The notes under the pieces are model-generated. The model saw only the letters and a program-made list of their open reading frames with translations, made no database searches and was not told the DNA's origin. DNA of 62,000 bases from Adiantum capillus-veneris (taxonomy: Eukaryota > Streptophyta > Polypodiopsida > Polypodiales > Pteridaceae). Shown here piece by piece: positions 51,860 to 61,859 of the stretch. The stretch covers positions 102,778,912 to 102,840,911 of the forward strand of contig CM043963.1 of assembly GCA_014529385.2 (NCBI GenBank), read 5' to 3'. Numbering within the stretch: the first letter of the stretch is position 1; the number at the start of each line of letters is the position of its first letter. The position numbers and the translations under genes are program-made.

Positions 51860-52187
51860 ATGGATGGTAATATACCTTTGCATTTCGTTTCCTCTTTTGT
51901 TGCCTAAGAGTCTTGTTGTCTTGCTTGTCTTGAATTTGCTCTTGATTATAGATGCTTTCACAACAAATTCAAGCAATGACTACTTCGAAACTTTAAGTGC
52001 AGCTCCTCGTAGTGAAAACTTGCACGAAGTTGTGTCTGAAAGTGGGGGCCTTGGATCGTCAGTAGTTTAGTGAATTCTCCAAACTCACCATTTAAAAATC
52101 TTAGCTCCAAAGCCAAGTTCAAGAAAACGTCTCCAAAATCTGTTCAAAAGGCCCTTAGTATTGCAAGAGGGATGGCCTCTGTGAGAG

Positions 52188-52263
52188 GTTAGCTTTGTTT
52201 CCAGTTTCTGTGGCTTATGAATGTGTAATTGATAATAATAGTATCGTGTGCAATGTGCTGTAG
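52188..52263 (+). other. Predicted intron of the RPA-like gene (76 bp)
   Basis: GTTAGC donor, GTGCTGTAG acceptor. The reading frame is open on both sides and matches in phase 1. Confidence 0.5.
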
Positions 52264-52943
52264 GGCAAACACCGCTTAGCTCTACTGGGATTGCCACTCC
52301 CTCCACCGGTGTGAGTCGTTCGTTGGGCTTGGCATCTATTAAAGAAGAGCCAAGACCTATAGTTGATTCCTTTGGATCTCAATTGGCATTGAGTCAATGT
52401 ACACCTAACCTTCTTATATCTGAACTTTTTGATGCTATTAACTACCGTTTTGTCTTTGTTGGCGAGGTGCTCGCAAAGTATGGCACATATAAAATCCAAA
52501 AAGAAAATTACAGCATATTTTTGAAGGCTGATCTTGTGGACAAGGTTGCACATCATACTATCACTTTTGTTGTGGCAGAAATTATATAGAACAGTTTTTC
52601 AACACATTTAGTGGCACTAGATTTATTGTTGCCGATGTTGATAGAGCAACGATAAGCTTCTATATGCAGCTCTAAGTCCTCTTTATAGTGTTTTGACTCC
52701 TAGTTATTGCTGCAGCTTTTGTTTGTGCCCTCTCGAAAGGCTGACTTTTATAACATTTCCAATGAAGTCAAAGAGAATGGATTTTATGATTGTGTGTCTC
52801 ACAACATAAATGTCTTCAAACAATTCTCCAACACATTGTCTGTCGTGGACTACACTATTCTGCTGCCATTGCCCTCTCAATTGAAGTTGCTTTTCAAAGA
52901 TATCCGTGTTAAGCAAATTGCCAACATGAGATTTGGAAAAACG

Positions 52944-53010
52944 GTGAGTTCTTATTCGTAGGTTGTTTACATTGCTTGTGCATTGTGTGATCTTTTTAGG
53001 TTAATTTCAG
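52944..53010 (+). other. Predicted intron of the RPA-like gene (67 bp)
   Basis: GTGAGT donor and TTAATTTCAG acceptor; phase 0; stops inside. It joins two halves of the same domain. Confidence 0.65.
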
Positions 53011-53373
53011 GTGTTCGGTTCTCTTAAGGTTATTAACATCAACAACGTTGGATTGGAGTATTTATGTGGAGTTTGCAAATCTGCCCAAGTCAGTCGTCAA
53101 AGCTCAAATCCTCATTGTTTCGCTTGTAACAAAGTTGTTGAAATTTGGAAAGTTCCTACTCTTCAAGCAAAGCTGGTTCCTCGTGATGGTAAAGATATTT
53201 TCGTCACCTTGCACGGGAAGATTGTTGACCAAGTCCTTCGCATACCCTCTTCTTTTTTGCACTTGTATGAAACTGATCTAGTGAGTTTGAAAGCTTCCTT
53301 GGTGGGAATGAAGAGAGCTGGACATTTCTCAATTGATGCAAAGGGGTATGTAACACGCTTTAAATCCGAATAG

Positions 53374-53756
53374 GAAGATACTAGCTTTGCTAATGTGCCT
53401 TGCACTTCTCTAGGAAGGTCATATTTTGTTGAATATCCTTTTGTATCTAGGCATTATGGCGGGATTATCTCTTGGCAATAAAACTATTTTTGGTATAAAT
53501 GGCATCCAGTGTTCAATCGACTCAACTTTTTGGAAGAAATCTTCTTGTAATCAAGATGTTTTAAGGGCATTGTTGTTTGTATGTGGTGTAGATATCTCTA
53601 TCAATTCACTAGAAAATATTATGTCCAAGCATATTGTTGCAAAAATTTGTTCTCAAGACTTAGAGATCTCAAGTTTGTGACTAAAATTGTGGAATGATGA
53701 GCGTGTCGCTTGTAATGTTGACGATAAAACTCTTGAATCTTTAGTTTGCCAAACGT
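53374..53756 (+). other. Intergenic or decayed coding between RPA-like and Rep genes
   Basis: An 84-residue frame at 53426-53680 with Cys and Trp residues, protein-like but without a recognised domain. It may be part of either neighbour. Confidence 0.35.
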
Positions 53757-55251
53757 ATGGGTACAAGAACAAATTCTGTTTTGCTTTCAATCAATTTGAT
53801 CACTCTAGCTTGCCCTGTCTTGGAGTTTCAATGTATTGTTCATGTGTTTCAAGAACAAAATCATCAACATTCCTTCAATGCTAATCCTTGTGTTGCATCT
53901 TCTTCCTCCTCTCGTGGCTTGTTGGTCTTTATTTGTCAAGGTGGATTGTTTGTTTTTCCACAATCAGCTACGATCGAGAAACGTAAGCATTGCTCTTAGC
54001 CTAAAGATCTTGCCGGTAGATTGCTTGATGTTGTGAAGACTTTTCCAAATGAAACAGCATCGCATATAGCTTCTCAATTTCAAACACAAGTCTGTTCTTC
54101 TTACACTTTGAAACAAATTCAAAACAAAGTTTACTCAATATGGAAAATGTTGCATGAAGACAATGTTGTTCCTCAATCAAATAAGAGATCTAAGAAACGA
54201 AAATATGTAGTGGAAATACAAGACACTCCTGCATATGCATGTTTAAGTTGTGGTAGTCTTGTGTTCCAAAAGAATTTGCATTGTTTTGACCCTACTCGAA
54301 GCGTCTCTTCTTCAAACCTTGACAGGATTGCAAACATTTAACTCTGTTGTAGACAAAAGAGTTTGTTTCTCTTGCAAGCAAAGCTTAAAAGCTCAAAGAA
54401 AGCCGCTCTTTTGTATTTATCCACATTCTCTGCTCAATGAAAGTATTGCAAGCATTGCATTGTTAAATGCAATTGAGAAACGTCTTGTATCACTTCGCAT
54501 TCCTTTCACTCAAATACAAGAGCTGAATTATGAGGGTCAGTTTGGGCTGCGAGGGAGTGTTGTTAATGTCATGGCATACTTAACAAGAATTTAAGCAATC
54601 TTGCCGCGTTTTAGTAGTGAGCACGCTACAATCCTTGTCGAGATTAAGCGTAAACTTGAGTATGCCCATGCATACCTTAGTGGTGGTGTACGTCCCTTTT
54701 ATGTGCTCCAAGCATTGAAAGACTTGATTGGAACCCCTTTATACATAGAGCACAAAGCCTCCATTAATGAAGCTTGGGTTTCTAGTTTTCACATGAGTCC
54801 AGATGTAGTGTTGCATGAAGAAGATGAGGTTGATGAGTTGGTGAATGAGCATTCAGACACCCTTGTCCATGGCATCTATTCTTCACAACAAGTCATCGAT
54901 CATAGTGCACATGTCCATAGCGTTGCACCTTGTGAAGGATTTTTCCCTTTGAGCTTATTCGATGATACCGATTGTGAGGAATTATCATTTCCAGCTTTGT
55001 TCTTTGGAAAAAGAAGAGCCTACGCAGACCTTGCGAAAAAAAATTACTTGAAGGTGGCGCAATGGGAACTAAAAAACAAAGATAGACGCTTCACCTTGGA
55101 TATTGAAAATTTGTTCTTCAAAGTGATGAAGATTATCATCGGCAAGGTGCTTGGCTCTATATGGGTACATCTATGCAAGGGAAATTTTCAAGGCAAGCAA
55201 CTATGCGCAAAATATGTTCAAAACAACACTAACATTGAGCGAATACTATAA
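53757..55251 (+). pseudogene. Helitron Rep-helicase N-terminal region
   Basis: One frame (53757-54341, with a stop at 53997) carries KRSKKRKYVVE and a first CxxC pair, ACLSCGSLVF. A shifted frame (54250-54594) has RVCFSCKQSLKAQRKP and a block reading ALLNAIEKRLVSLRIPFTQI, then GQFGLRGSVVNV. This is the DUF6570-like block of Helitron proteins, and ILPRF and VRPFYVLQALKDL follow after a stop. Frame 54601-55251 continues with LSFPALFFGKRR and YLKVAQWELKNKDRRFTLDIENLFF, the start of Helitron_like_N. Order and motifs agree with the family. Confidence 0.75.
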
Positions 55252-55847
55252 TCCCAACTAGGATATCATGACTTTGAACTTTACGAACGTCATCGGATTA
55301 CAAGGCCAAACTCAAGTGTAATGTCTTCGCCATGATTCGACAAATAGATCAGCCTACCTTTTTTGTCACTCTATCGTGTGCAGAGCAAAGATGGAAGCCA
55401 TTGCACGAATGTTTTGCTACGCTTAATCCACAAATCAACGAATCTAATTTCCAATCTAGTGCACACTATATCCGCGCATTGGGTCGTGCGGATCCTATCA
55501 CTACAGCTCAATACTATGTCCATAGATTCAACAGAGTGTTAATACTATCATCCCAACTAGGATATCATGACTTTGAACTTTGCGAACGTCATCGGATTAC
55601 AAGGCCAAACTCAAGTGTAATGTCTTTGCCATGATTTGACAAATAGGTCAGCCTACCTTTTTTTTCACTCTATCGTGTGCAGAGCAAAGATGGAAGCCAT
55701 TGCACGAATGTCTTGCTACGCTTAATCCACAAATCAACGAATCTAATTTCCAATCTAGTGCACACTATATCTGTGCATTGGGTCGTGTGGATCCTATCAC
55801 TATAGCTTGATACTATGTCCATAGATTCAATGCATTCAAGAAAGAGT
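55249..55847 (+). repeat. Tandem duplication of 299 bp within the Rep gene
   Basis: TCCCAACTAGGATATCATGA occurs at 55252 and 55551, and the following approximately 295 bases are nearly identical. They include the Rep segment QPTFFVTLSCAEQRW and YYVHRFN. The second unit has stops where the first is open. Normal Helitron proteins have this segment once. Confidence 0.9.
55332..55634 (+). pseudogene. Helitron Rep segment, first copy of the duplication
   Basis: A 100-residue frame with PTFFVTLSCAEQRWKPLHE, the family's F-T-C-x-W block, and RADPITTAQYYVHRFN, the lead-in to the HUH motif. It does not join the HUH frame because the second unit intervenes. Confidence 0.75.
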
Positions 55848-57049
55848 TGAAACAAAATTCAAAAATACTTGGCCAAATCATGGTTTTTTTTTTTGTCACT
55901 GAATTTCAGCATAGGGGAAGCCAACATGACCATGGATTAATTTGGATTGATAATTCTCCAAAGCTTGGGATTTCTGATGATAAAGAAGTGATTGCTTTTG
56001 TTGATAAATACATCTCAAGTAACAAAGATGAATTGGGTGTTGACCTACAAAAAGTACAAATCCATTCCCATCGAAGAACATGCAAGAAGCATTGCCGTTT
56101 CGGATTTCCAAGACCGCCTGCATGGCAAACGACTGTCTTGCGCACAATACAACCAAGTGAAGAAAGGAAATCCATGCTTCTTGCAAATAAGAAACAACTC
56201 GAAAGCCAACTTGCAGCTTTACCACATTGCCCTGAAATGAGTTTTGATGATTGGTTATCCTCTTTAAGCATGGATGAAGACATGTACCTTGAGACACTCT
56301 CAATATCGCTCTCAAAACCAACACTTTTGCTCAAAAGACAACCAAAAGATATATACACAAACAATTTCAACAAAACACTATGCACATTGTGGGATGGCAA
56401 TCTTGATATTCAGTTTATTTTCAACCCTCATGGAGCTGCTGCATACTGCACATCATACATGACAAAAACAGATTCGACCACAAGCAAAGGAATCAACAAA
56501 ATCCTTGACAAATGCAAGAAAGAGAGTCTTCCCACAATGGAGCATCTTAAGAAAATTGGAGGTGCCTTGATCAATGCTCAAGAAATCACAGCTCAAGAAG
56601 CAACATACATTTCACTATCGCTTCCATTGCATATCACAAGCAGACAATTTATCTTCATCAATGCAAACTTCCAAACCCAAAGAACACTATTGTTAAAGAG
56701 GAAGACTTCCTTGCAAACACTTCATCCTGATGACACAAACATATTCTTTGATGATCTTGTAACAAAGTATACAAAAAGACCAGCTAGCATAGGAAATCTT
56801 TGCTTGGCAGAGTATGCAAGCAACTACACTATCTCACAAGGGACACACCACAAGTGCAAGAAGCCTCGTATCATCAGATATACAAACTTCAACAAGGAGA
56901 TCGACAGCGAGAGACATTACCACCAACTATGTCTACTGTTTCTGCCATTCACAAGTGATGAATACACGTTCGATGCTTTGACATCAACTTGGAGGGAGAG
57001 AATGAGTCTAATATTGCTACAATTGTACAAAACATGGAGCCTTTCATAA
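55847..57049 (+). CDS. Helitron Rep nuclease (HUH) domain
   Basis: This is an open frame of 400 residues. VTEFQHRGSQHDHGLIWI places the HUH pair (His-Asp-His) at 55925-55933. HRRTCKKHCRFGFPRPP is the conserved Cys/His-rich segment that follows in Helitrons. IQFIFNPHGAAAYCTSYMTK gives the two catalytic tyrosines (56444-56446, 56456-56458) four residues apart, with the trailing Lys. These residues perform the nicking and strand transfer of rolling-circle transposition. The C-terminal third (PLHITSRQFIFINANF and KRPASIGNLCLAEYAS) is the usual Rep-helicase linker. All catalytic residues are kept although the flanking gene is broken. Confidence 0.88.
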   Translation: MKQNSKILGQIMVFFFVTEFQHRGSQHDHGLIWIDNSPKLGISDDKEVIAFVDKYISSNKDELGVDLQKVQIHSHRRTCKKHCRFGFPRPPAWQTTVLRTIQPSEERKSMLLANKKQLESQLAALPHCPEMSFDDWLSSLSMDEDMYLETLSISLSKPTLLLKRQPKDIYTNNFNKTLCTLWDGNLDIQFIFNPHGAAAYCTSYMTKTDSTTSKGINKILDKCKKESLPTMEHLKKIGGALINAQEITAQEATYISLSLPLHITSRQFIFINANFQTQRTLLLKRKTSLQTLHPDDTNIFFDDLVTKYTKRPASIGNLCLAEYASNYTISQGTHHKCKKPRIIRYTNFNKEIDSERHYHQLCLLFLPFTSDEYTFDALTSTWRERMSLILLQLYKTWSLS

Positions 57050-57648
57050 AACTAGAAATCAACAATCAAGAATCATCAACATCATGCTCAATCTCCTCAC
57101 AAGAAACTCAACAAGAACGGTTCACTTATGAGCTTGATCTCAACCTACCAAGCACAAGGCATCATACCACTCAACTACCAACATTATCGAGATTCCTTGG
57201 CATGCCAAATGAAGAATATCACTCAATTGTCATGAGTTTGAATATAGAGCAAAGACATCTTTATGATGATATCATGACACGAAAGAGAGTATATCCTAAT
57301 GACAAAATCCACCCTTTTTTAATAGGGGGCGTTGGAACAGGAAAAACCTTTACTTTGCGTGCAATCGTCCAAGGCCTAGTCCGACACTATGCACCTTCGA
57401 TAGAAGGAAACATTGAACTTCCAACAACATTGTTGATTGCGTATACAGGCAAAGCAATATTCAACCTTGGTGGCACAACAATTCACTTTGCATTGAGCCT
57501 TCCATTGATGCTAACTGAGATGGTCCCTTTTTCCAATGACACTCTCAATGACCTATCCCAAACACACGCAAACCTCAAACTAGTTGTCTTTGACGAGGCT
57601 TCCTTAATAGGTAACAGACTGCTGCGTATTATTGACACAAGACTCTGA
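56989..57648 (+). CDS. PIF1-family helicase, N-terminal half
   Basis: This 219-residue frame overlaps the end of the HUH frame in another register. LNIEQRHLYDDIMTR opens the helicase. The P-loop GVGTGKT lies at 57328-57348, TLLIAYTGKAIFNLGGTTIH is motif Ia, and LVVFDEASLIGNRLL is Walker B (about 57584-57604). A frameshift at about 57645 separates it from motif III. The 5'-3' helicase unwinds donor DNA. Confidence 0.88.
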   Translation: MEGENESNIATIVQNMEPFIKLEINNQESSTSCSISSQETQQERFTYELDLNLPSTRHHTTQLPTLSRFLGMPNEEYHSIVMSLNIEQRHLYDDIMTRKRVYPNDKIHPFLIGGVGTGKTFTLRAIVQGLVRHYAPSIEGNIELPTTLLIAYTGKAIFNLGGTTIHFALSLPLMLTEMVPFSNDTLNDLSQTHANLKLVVFDEASLIGNRLLRIIDTRL

Positions 57649-58133
57649 TCTTAATGCACAAACACAACGAATCCTTCGGTGGTCTAGACGTTATCTTCTG
57701 TGGTGATCTTTGCCAGTCAAGCCCTGTCCGCGATCGATGGATATTCAACGACACAAACAATACACTTGACATCCTCACACCATCAAGCTGGAACACACAT
57801 TTCACATGCACTGAGCTAACAACACTAATGCGCCAATCAAATGAACTGCTTATAGAGGTCTTAAATAGGATACGTGTTGCAGAGCAAACACAAAGAGACT
57901 TGGCATTTATCAATGACACATTTGGAAACAACAACTTCGACATTTTTACAACACCTCATCTTTTCTTCACAAATAAACTAAAGTCCAACCACAACCAAAC
58001 GGTCTTTGAAAACTTGCAAGAGACACCATACATCATCAAGGCTTATGACAAATTCCACAAAACATGCTCAAAGAACCTAGTCATTCCAAACAACCCTCAA
58101 GTACTGTTGGACTATCCTCCATCCTTGAGCTAA
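57649..58133 (+). pseudogene. PIF1-family helicase, middle part
   Basis: Frame with GGLDVIFCGDLCQSSPV (motif III), FTCTELTTLMRQSNELLIEVLNRIR and FINDTFGNN, the 1B/2A region of PIF1 helicases. The frame ends where the C-terminal frame begins. Confidence 0.85.
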
Positions 58134-58921
58134 AGCCAGGAATGATAGTCGAGCTTTGTGCTAGCAATATCAACGTGCTTGATGGTTTGGTGAATGGTGC
58201 GGATGGAATCTTCCAAACAACAAACAACAGAGCACAATCATTGATAGCTTGGGTGGAGTTCTTCGATACCTCAATTGGGAGAAGACAACGATCCCAAAAT
58301 GCACATCTCTACCATGGAAACATAAACAAACAATGGACATTAATACTTCAAGTCACGAAAGAGTTTCAAGTAGGCAATAACCCACTCAACTTGGTCTCAA
58401 GAACACAACTCCCAATACAACCAGCGAACGCACGCACAATCCATAGATCCCAAGGCTTGACAATGACAATAGTCGCATTTGACCCTACTGGGATCCAATC
58501 TCATGGCTTGGTCTACACAGCTTTGTCACGTATCAAAGACCCTACAAATCTGCATATTCTTAGTCCCATTCTCAAGAGCCATATCAAAACTGACCCTATA
58601 GTCTTGAAAGAAATCAAATGCCTTCGAACGAATGCTAGGTGGTCCTACTTGAATGAGCCCCTGGTTGCAATTGCGCAAACACACCATATTTTTGCATCAT
58701 TAAACATCGTCTCAATCAAAAAACACATTGACCACATCAAGGGCGACCCAAACTTCATGTCATCCAGTATCTTGTGCTTCCAAGAAACAAAAGAAAAGAA
58801 AAGTACGAACCCCCTGACACCAAACTTTGAGCATATTCAACATTATAATGGTTATGGTGTATCTATATTCCACCATCCAAACATTCAATCCATATCTCAA
58901 AAAACTATCTCAAGAGCATGA
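58064..58921 (+). CDS. PIF1 helicase C-terminus fused to endonuclease N-terminus
   Basis: One 285-residue frame spans both modules. LKPGMIVELCASNINVLDGLVNGADGIF is motif-IV-like. ARTIHRSQGLTM and HGLVYTALSRIKDP are motifs V and VI of PIF1. After about 40 linker residues come FASLNIVSIKKHIDHI and SSILCFQETKE, the first conserved blocks (N and catalytic E) of the EEP endonuclease. The fusion within one frame is direct evidence that the endonuclease belongs to the Helitron protein. A TGA at 58921 interrupts it. Confidence 0.82.
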   Translation: MLKEPSHSKQPSSTVGLSSILELKPGMIVELCASNINVLDGLVNGADGIFQTTNNRAQSLIAWVEFFDTSIGRRQRSQNAHLYHGNINKQWTLILQVTKEFQVGNNPLNLVSRTQLPIQPANARTIHRSQGLTMTIVAFDPTGIQSHGLVYTALSRIKDPTNLHILSPILKSHIKTDPIVLKEIKCLRTNARWSYLNEPLVAIAQTHHIFASLNIVSIKKHIDHIKGDPNFMSSSILCFQETKEKKSTNPLTPNFEHIQHYNGYGVSIFHHPNIQSISQKTISRA

Positions 58922-59310
58922 CTTGAAATAATCGATGCAGCTTTCTCTTTCAGAAATCAAACTTCAACTCATATCCATGTCATGAATGTATACAAATCAC
59001 CCAAGACACCAATAAAGACACTTCTTTTAGAACTCCAGCACTTGATACAAGAAAACGATAAAAAGAAAACTTGAGCATCATACTAGGAGACTTCAACATC
59101 GATATCGGCACCACAAACACCCAATACCAACATTTGGAATCTCTACTTCGTTCGGAGAACTATCGGCAGCAAATCAAAGAAACAACAACCATCTATAATT
59201 CAGTGCTAGACCATATTTGGGAGAGAAGCCAACAACCTCACTACATTTGTGGCACAAGATTTTGCTTTTGGTCAGATCATTCAATCACATATATACTGAT
59301 TCCAAAATAA
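58922..59310 (+). pseudogene. EEP endonuclease, C-terminal part
   Basis: After the stop the same frame continues HVMNVYKSPKTP. A frameshift then gives ILGDFNIDIG with GDFN at 59086-59097, SVLDHIW, and FWSDHSITYIL with SDH at 59272-59280. The GDFN, LDH and SDH motifs are the metal and catalytic sites of AP-endonuclease-like domains. The order N, E, GDFN, DH, SDH is complete across the two pieces. The frame stops at 59310, the natural end of the domain. Confidence 0.8.
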
Positions 59311-59939
<629 letters not shown>

Positions 59940-60039
59940 TTCCTTTGTCTATGTACGCCATTCCTAGCTGTGTGTGTGTGAGTGCACGCGCATGTGTGCA
60001 TTGCAAGTCACTCTATTGATAGTGTGAAAATATCGCATC

Positions 60040-60042
<3 letters not shown>

Positions 60043-60112
<70 letters not shown>
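60043..60112 (+). repeat. (CT)n microsatellite, about 70 bp
   Basis: Uninterrupted CT. Confidence 0.98.
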
Positions 60113-60114
<2 letters not shown>

Positions 60115-60381
60115 ATGTTAGTTACCACCAGTGACAACCTTGCAAGGGTTGCACACAAGAGGCTCATCTAGCCGAGTCACTAAAATGTTGGCCTTGTCGA
60201 TTGTACAAATAGACAAGAAGTAATCTTTGACCACCAAGATTTAGGCCATGCGGCTTAATTGGGAATGTAAAAAAAATGCAACGCATTGTATTTATGGGGG
60301 GAGGGGGGACAAGGGGATCAACAACACTAGGAGTTCACATGAATCTAAAGGTGATTCAAATGTAGACAAAAGGTGACGTTG
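60113..60381. other. Unassigned sequence
   Basis: No gene or repeat apart from a G-rich GGGGGGAGGGGGG stretch near 60297. Confidence 0.4.
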
Positions 60382-60499
60382 TGCTACAAATGGAGCGGTG
60401 TCCCTACAAAATATCGGAGAAAAATGTATTGAAAACCATAAAACCGATAAACATGCATACCTCACAAATCTCATAGCACATAATTGACGATGTACGCGA

Positions 60500-60592
<93 letters not shown>

Positions 60593-60780
60593 ACGTACAT
60601 GCGCAACTCCTAGAGCGGAGTGTTACACCAACACGACGAGAGAGAAGAGAGGAGAGGCGAGAAGAATAACACAGACACATGGTCCAGTCTCCCCCCGTGT
60701 CATAAAATCTAAATCTAACCAACCCAAATGATTTTCTCATATTAAACTGATCATTTAATGTGGGAGAATAATTGGGAACA
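60382..60780 (-). repeat. LTR related to the palindromic element, with an internal GA expansion
   Basis: On the minus strand it begins TGTTCCC and ends TTTGTAGCA. Similarity with 50293-50773 covers CGGGGGGAGA-TG, GTGTTATTCT, ACTC-GCTCTAGGAG, TTATGTGCTA and TATTTTG-AGGG. The (GA)n tract at 60502-60591 lies where the other LTR has CTCTATTCCGCTCTCTATCT. No target duplication (left CGTTG, right AGGGT). Confidence 0.65.
60502..60591 (+). repeat. (GA)n microsatellite, about 90 bp
   Basis: Uninterrupted GA inside the LTR at 60382-60780. Confidence 0.98.
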
Positions 60781-61399
60781 AGGGTTAAAATATAGACATG
60801 TGCTTACGGGTCTATCTCAACACAGGGCCAATGGTAAAGGGGTCCAAATGAGAGATGATCTGTCAAAGAGAAAGATTTAGCTAATGGGGCTTAAAGACCT
60901 TAGGGCTAGCTTCATTAAAGACCTCCAATGGTTAGTGTTAAAAGTCCTTTGACCTTAGGTAAGCTAGGGATGTGCTTGAGGTGGGAACGCGGCCCAAGAT
61001 TGAGGTGCTTGTCGTGCTTGTCGACTAAGGTGCTCGAGGTGCTTGTTGTGCTCGTTGACTAAGGTGCTTGAGGTTCTTAATGACTAAGGTGCTTGAGGGG
61101 GTAAGGTGTTCAAAAGTCAATGCATATCCCTACACAAGGGGGAGCGAGCCCGCGTTTTAGGAGCTATAGAGAGAACACACACACCCTCACACAAGGTAAG
61201 CTTGGTACAAAGAAAGCATCTAGGACACTTGTCAACCTTCTCTCCATATTTCCCTCATGGTGTGCGTACCATGCTTGCTTGATATGCACTCTGCATGTGA
61301 TTGGCTAGGCTTGCAGGGGTTCAATGAGCTTCCATGTTGAGCTAGAAGAGGGGGTCGACCAAAGCAAGAGAAGGGGGCTATCTTGGGGGGGCATACTCT

Positions 61400-61400
<1 letters not shown>
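60781..61400. other. Non-coding sequence with short tandem repeats
   Basis: From about 60998 to 61100 GACTAAGGTGCTTGAGG and GTGCTTGTCGTGCTTGTCG-like words alternate. Otherwise nothing is recognised. Confidence 0.5.

Positions 61401-61480
<80 letters not shown>
61401..61480 (+). repeat. (CA)n microsatellite, about 80 bp
   Basis: Uninterrupted CA; gives spurious Thr-His and Cys-Val frames. Confidence 0.98.
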
Positions 61481-61482
<2 letters not shown>

Positions 61483-61859
61483 ATTCTGTGAGTTGCAAGT
61501 GCAAGAGCTCCATATCCTTCTCCAAGCCAGTAGATAAGTTGAGAGCCTACACCAACACTCTTGGCTATGGAATGCAAATCCAACCAAGAGCCATGCTCCA
61601 ATGCTTAAGCTTGTCATCTTCTCCATCTTCATTACTATGCTATTATATATGCTAGCAAGAAGAGTGATGATAAGTGAGGAACTATTTTTTTCTCCTATGA
61701 ATGTTTCTTCTTCCTCTTCCCTACCCTCATTCCCCACTAGCTCTCTCCACCTTTAAAGGTGTTTGAGGCCTTGGGATTGAGGCTAGGGATGGTTAATGAT
61801 TTTTACAAAGTCTATGCTATGCTCGTGATGCATGAAGCTTTCCATCTTCATTGCATCAC
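61481..61859. other. Unassigned sequence
   Basis: No feature beyond short Ser-rich frames. Confidence 0.4.

Larger units (their letters stand above)
51900..53373 (+). pseudogene. RPA-like single-stranded DNA binding protein gene of the Helitron
   Basis: Exon pieces join in phase through GT-AG introns. One is 52188-52263 (MASVRG continuing to QTPLSSTG, phase 1). The other is 52944-53010 (GTGAGT to TTTCAG, phase 0; IANMRFGKT continuing to VFGSLKV). The protein has OB-fold-like segments (DYTILLPLPSQLKLLFKDI) and, near its end, a zinc ribbon, EYLCGVCKSAQ with a second pair HCFACNK. It then reads KDIFVTLHGKIVDQVL. This agrees with RPA1-type C-terminal domains carried by plant and animal Helitrons. 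A stop near 52587 and a gap before 52707 suggest another intron or damage. Presumed role: coating single strands during rolling-circle transposition. Confidence 0.65.
51860..59310 (+). mobile_element. Helentron-like Helitron with RPA, Rep-helicase and endonuclease
   Basis: Two genes lie in the same direction: a spliced RPA-like gene (about 51900-53373) and a large Rep-helicase frame set (about 53757-59310). The latter has N-terminal Cys motifs, a HUH nuclease (55925), a two-Tyr motif (56444-56458), a PIF1-family helicase (57220-58560) and an EEP endonuclease (about 58680-59308). A C-terminal EEP domain marks Helentron/Helitron2 elements rather than ordinary plant Helitrons. Stops, frameshifts and a 299-bp duplication mean it is inactive. 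The ends are not resolved. Confidence 0.85.

Noticed and set aside
60376-60786. A second palindromic inverted-LTR element
   Set aside because: Only one LTR orientation is present, no primer site follows in inverted order, and the flanks CGTTG and AGGGT do not match.
61232-61655. Cys-Val and Thr-His rich frames
   Set aside because: Translations of the CA microsatellite.
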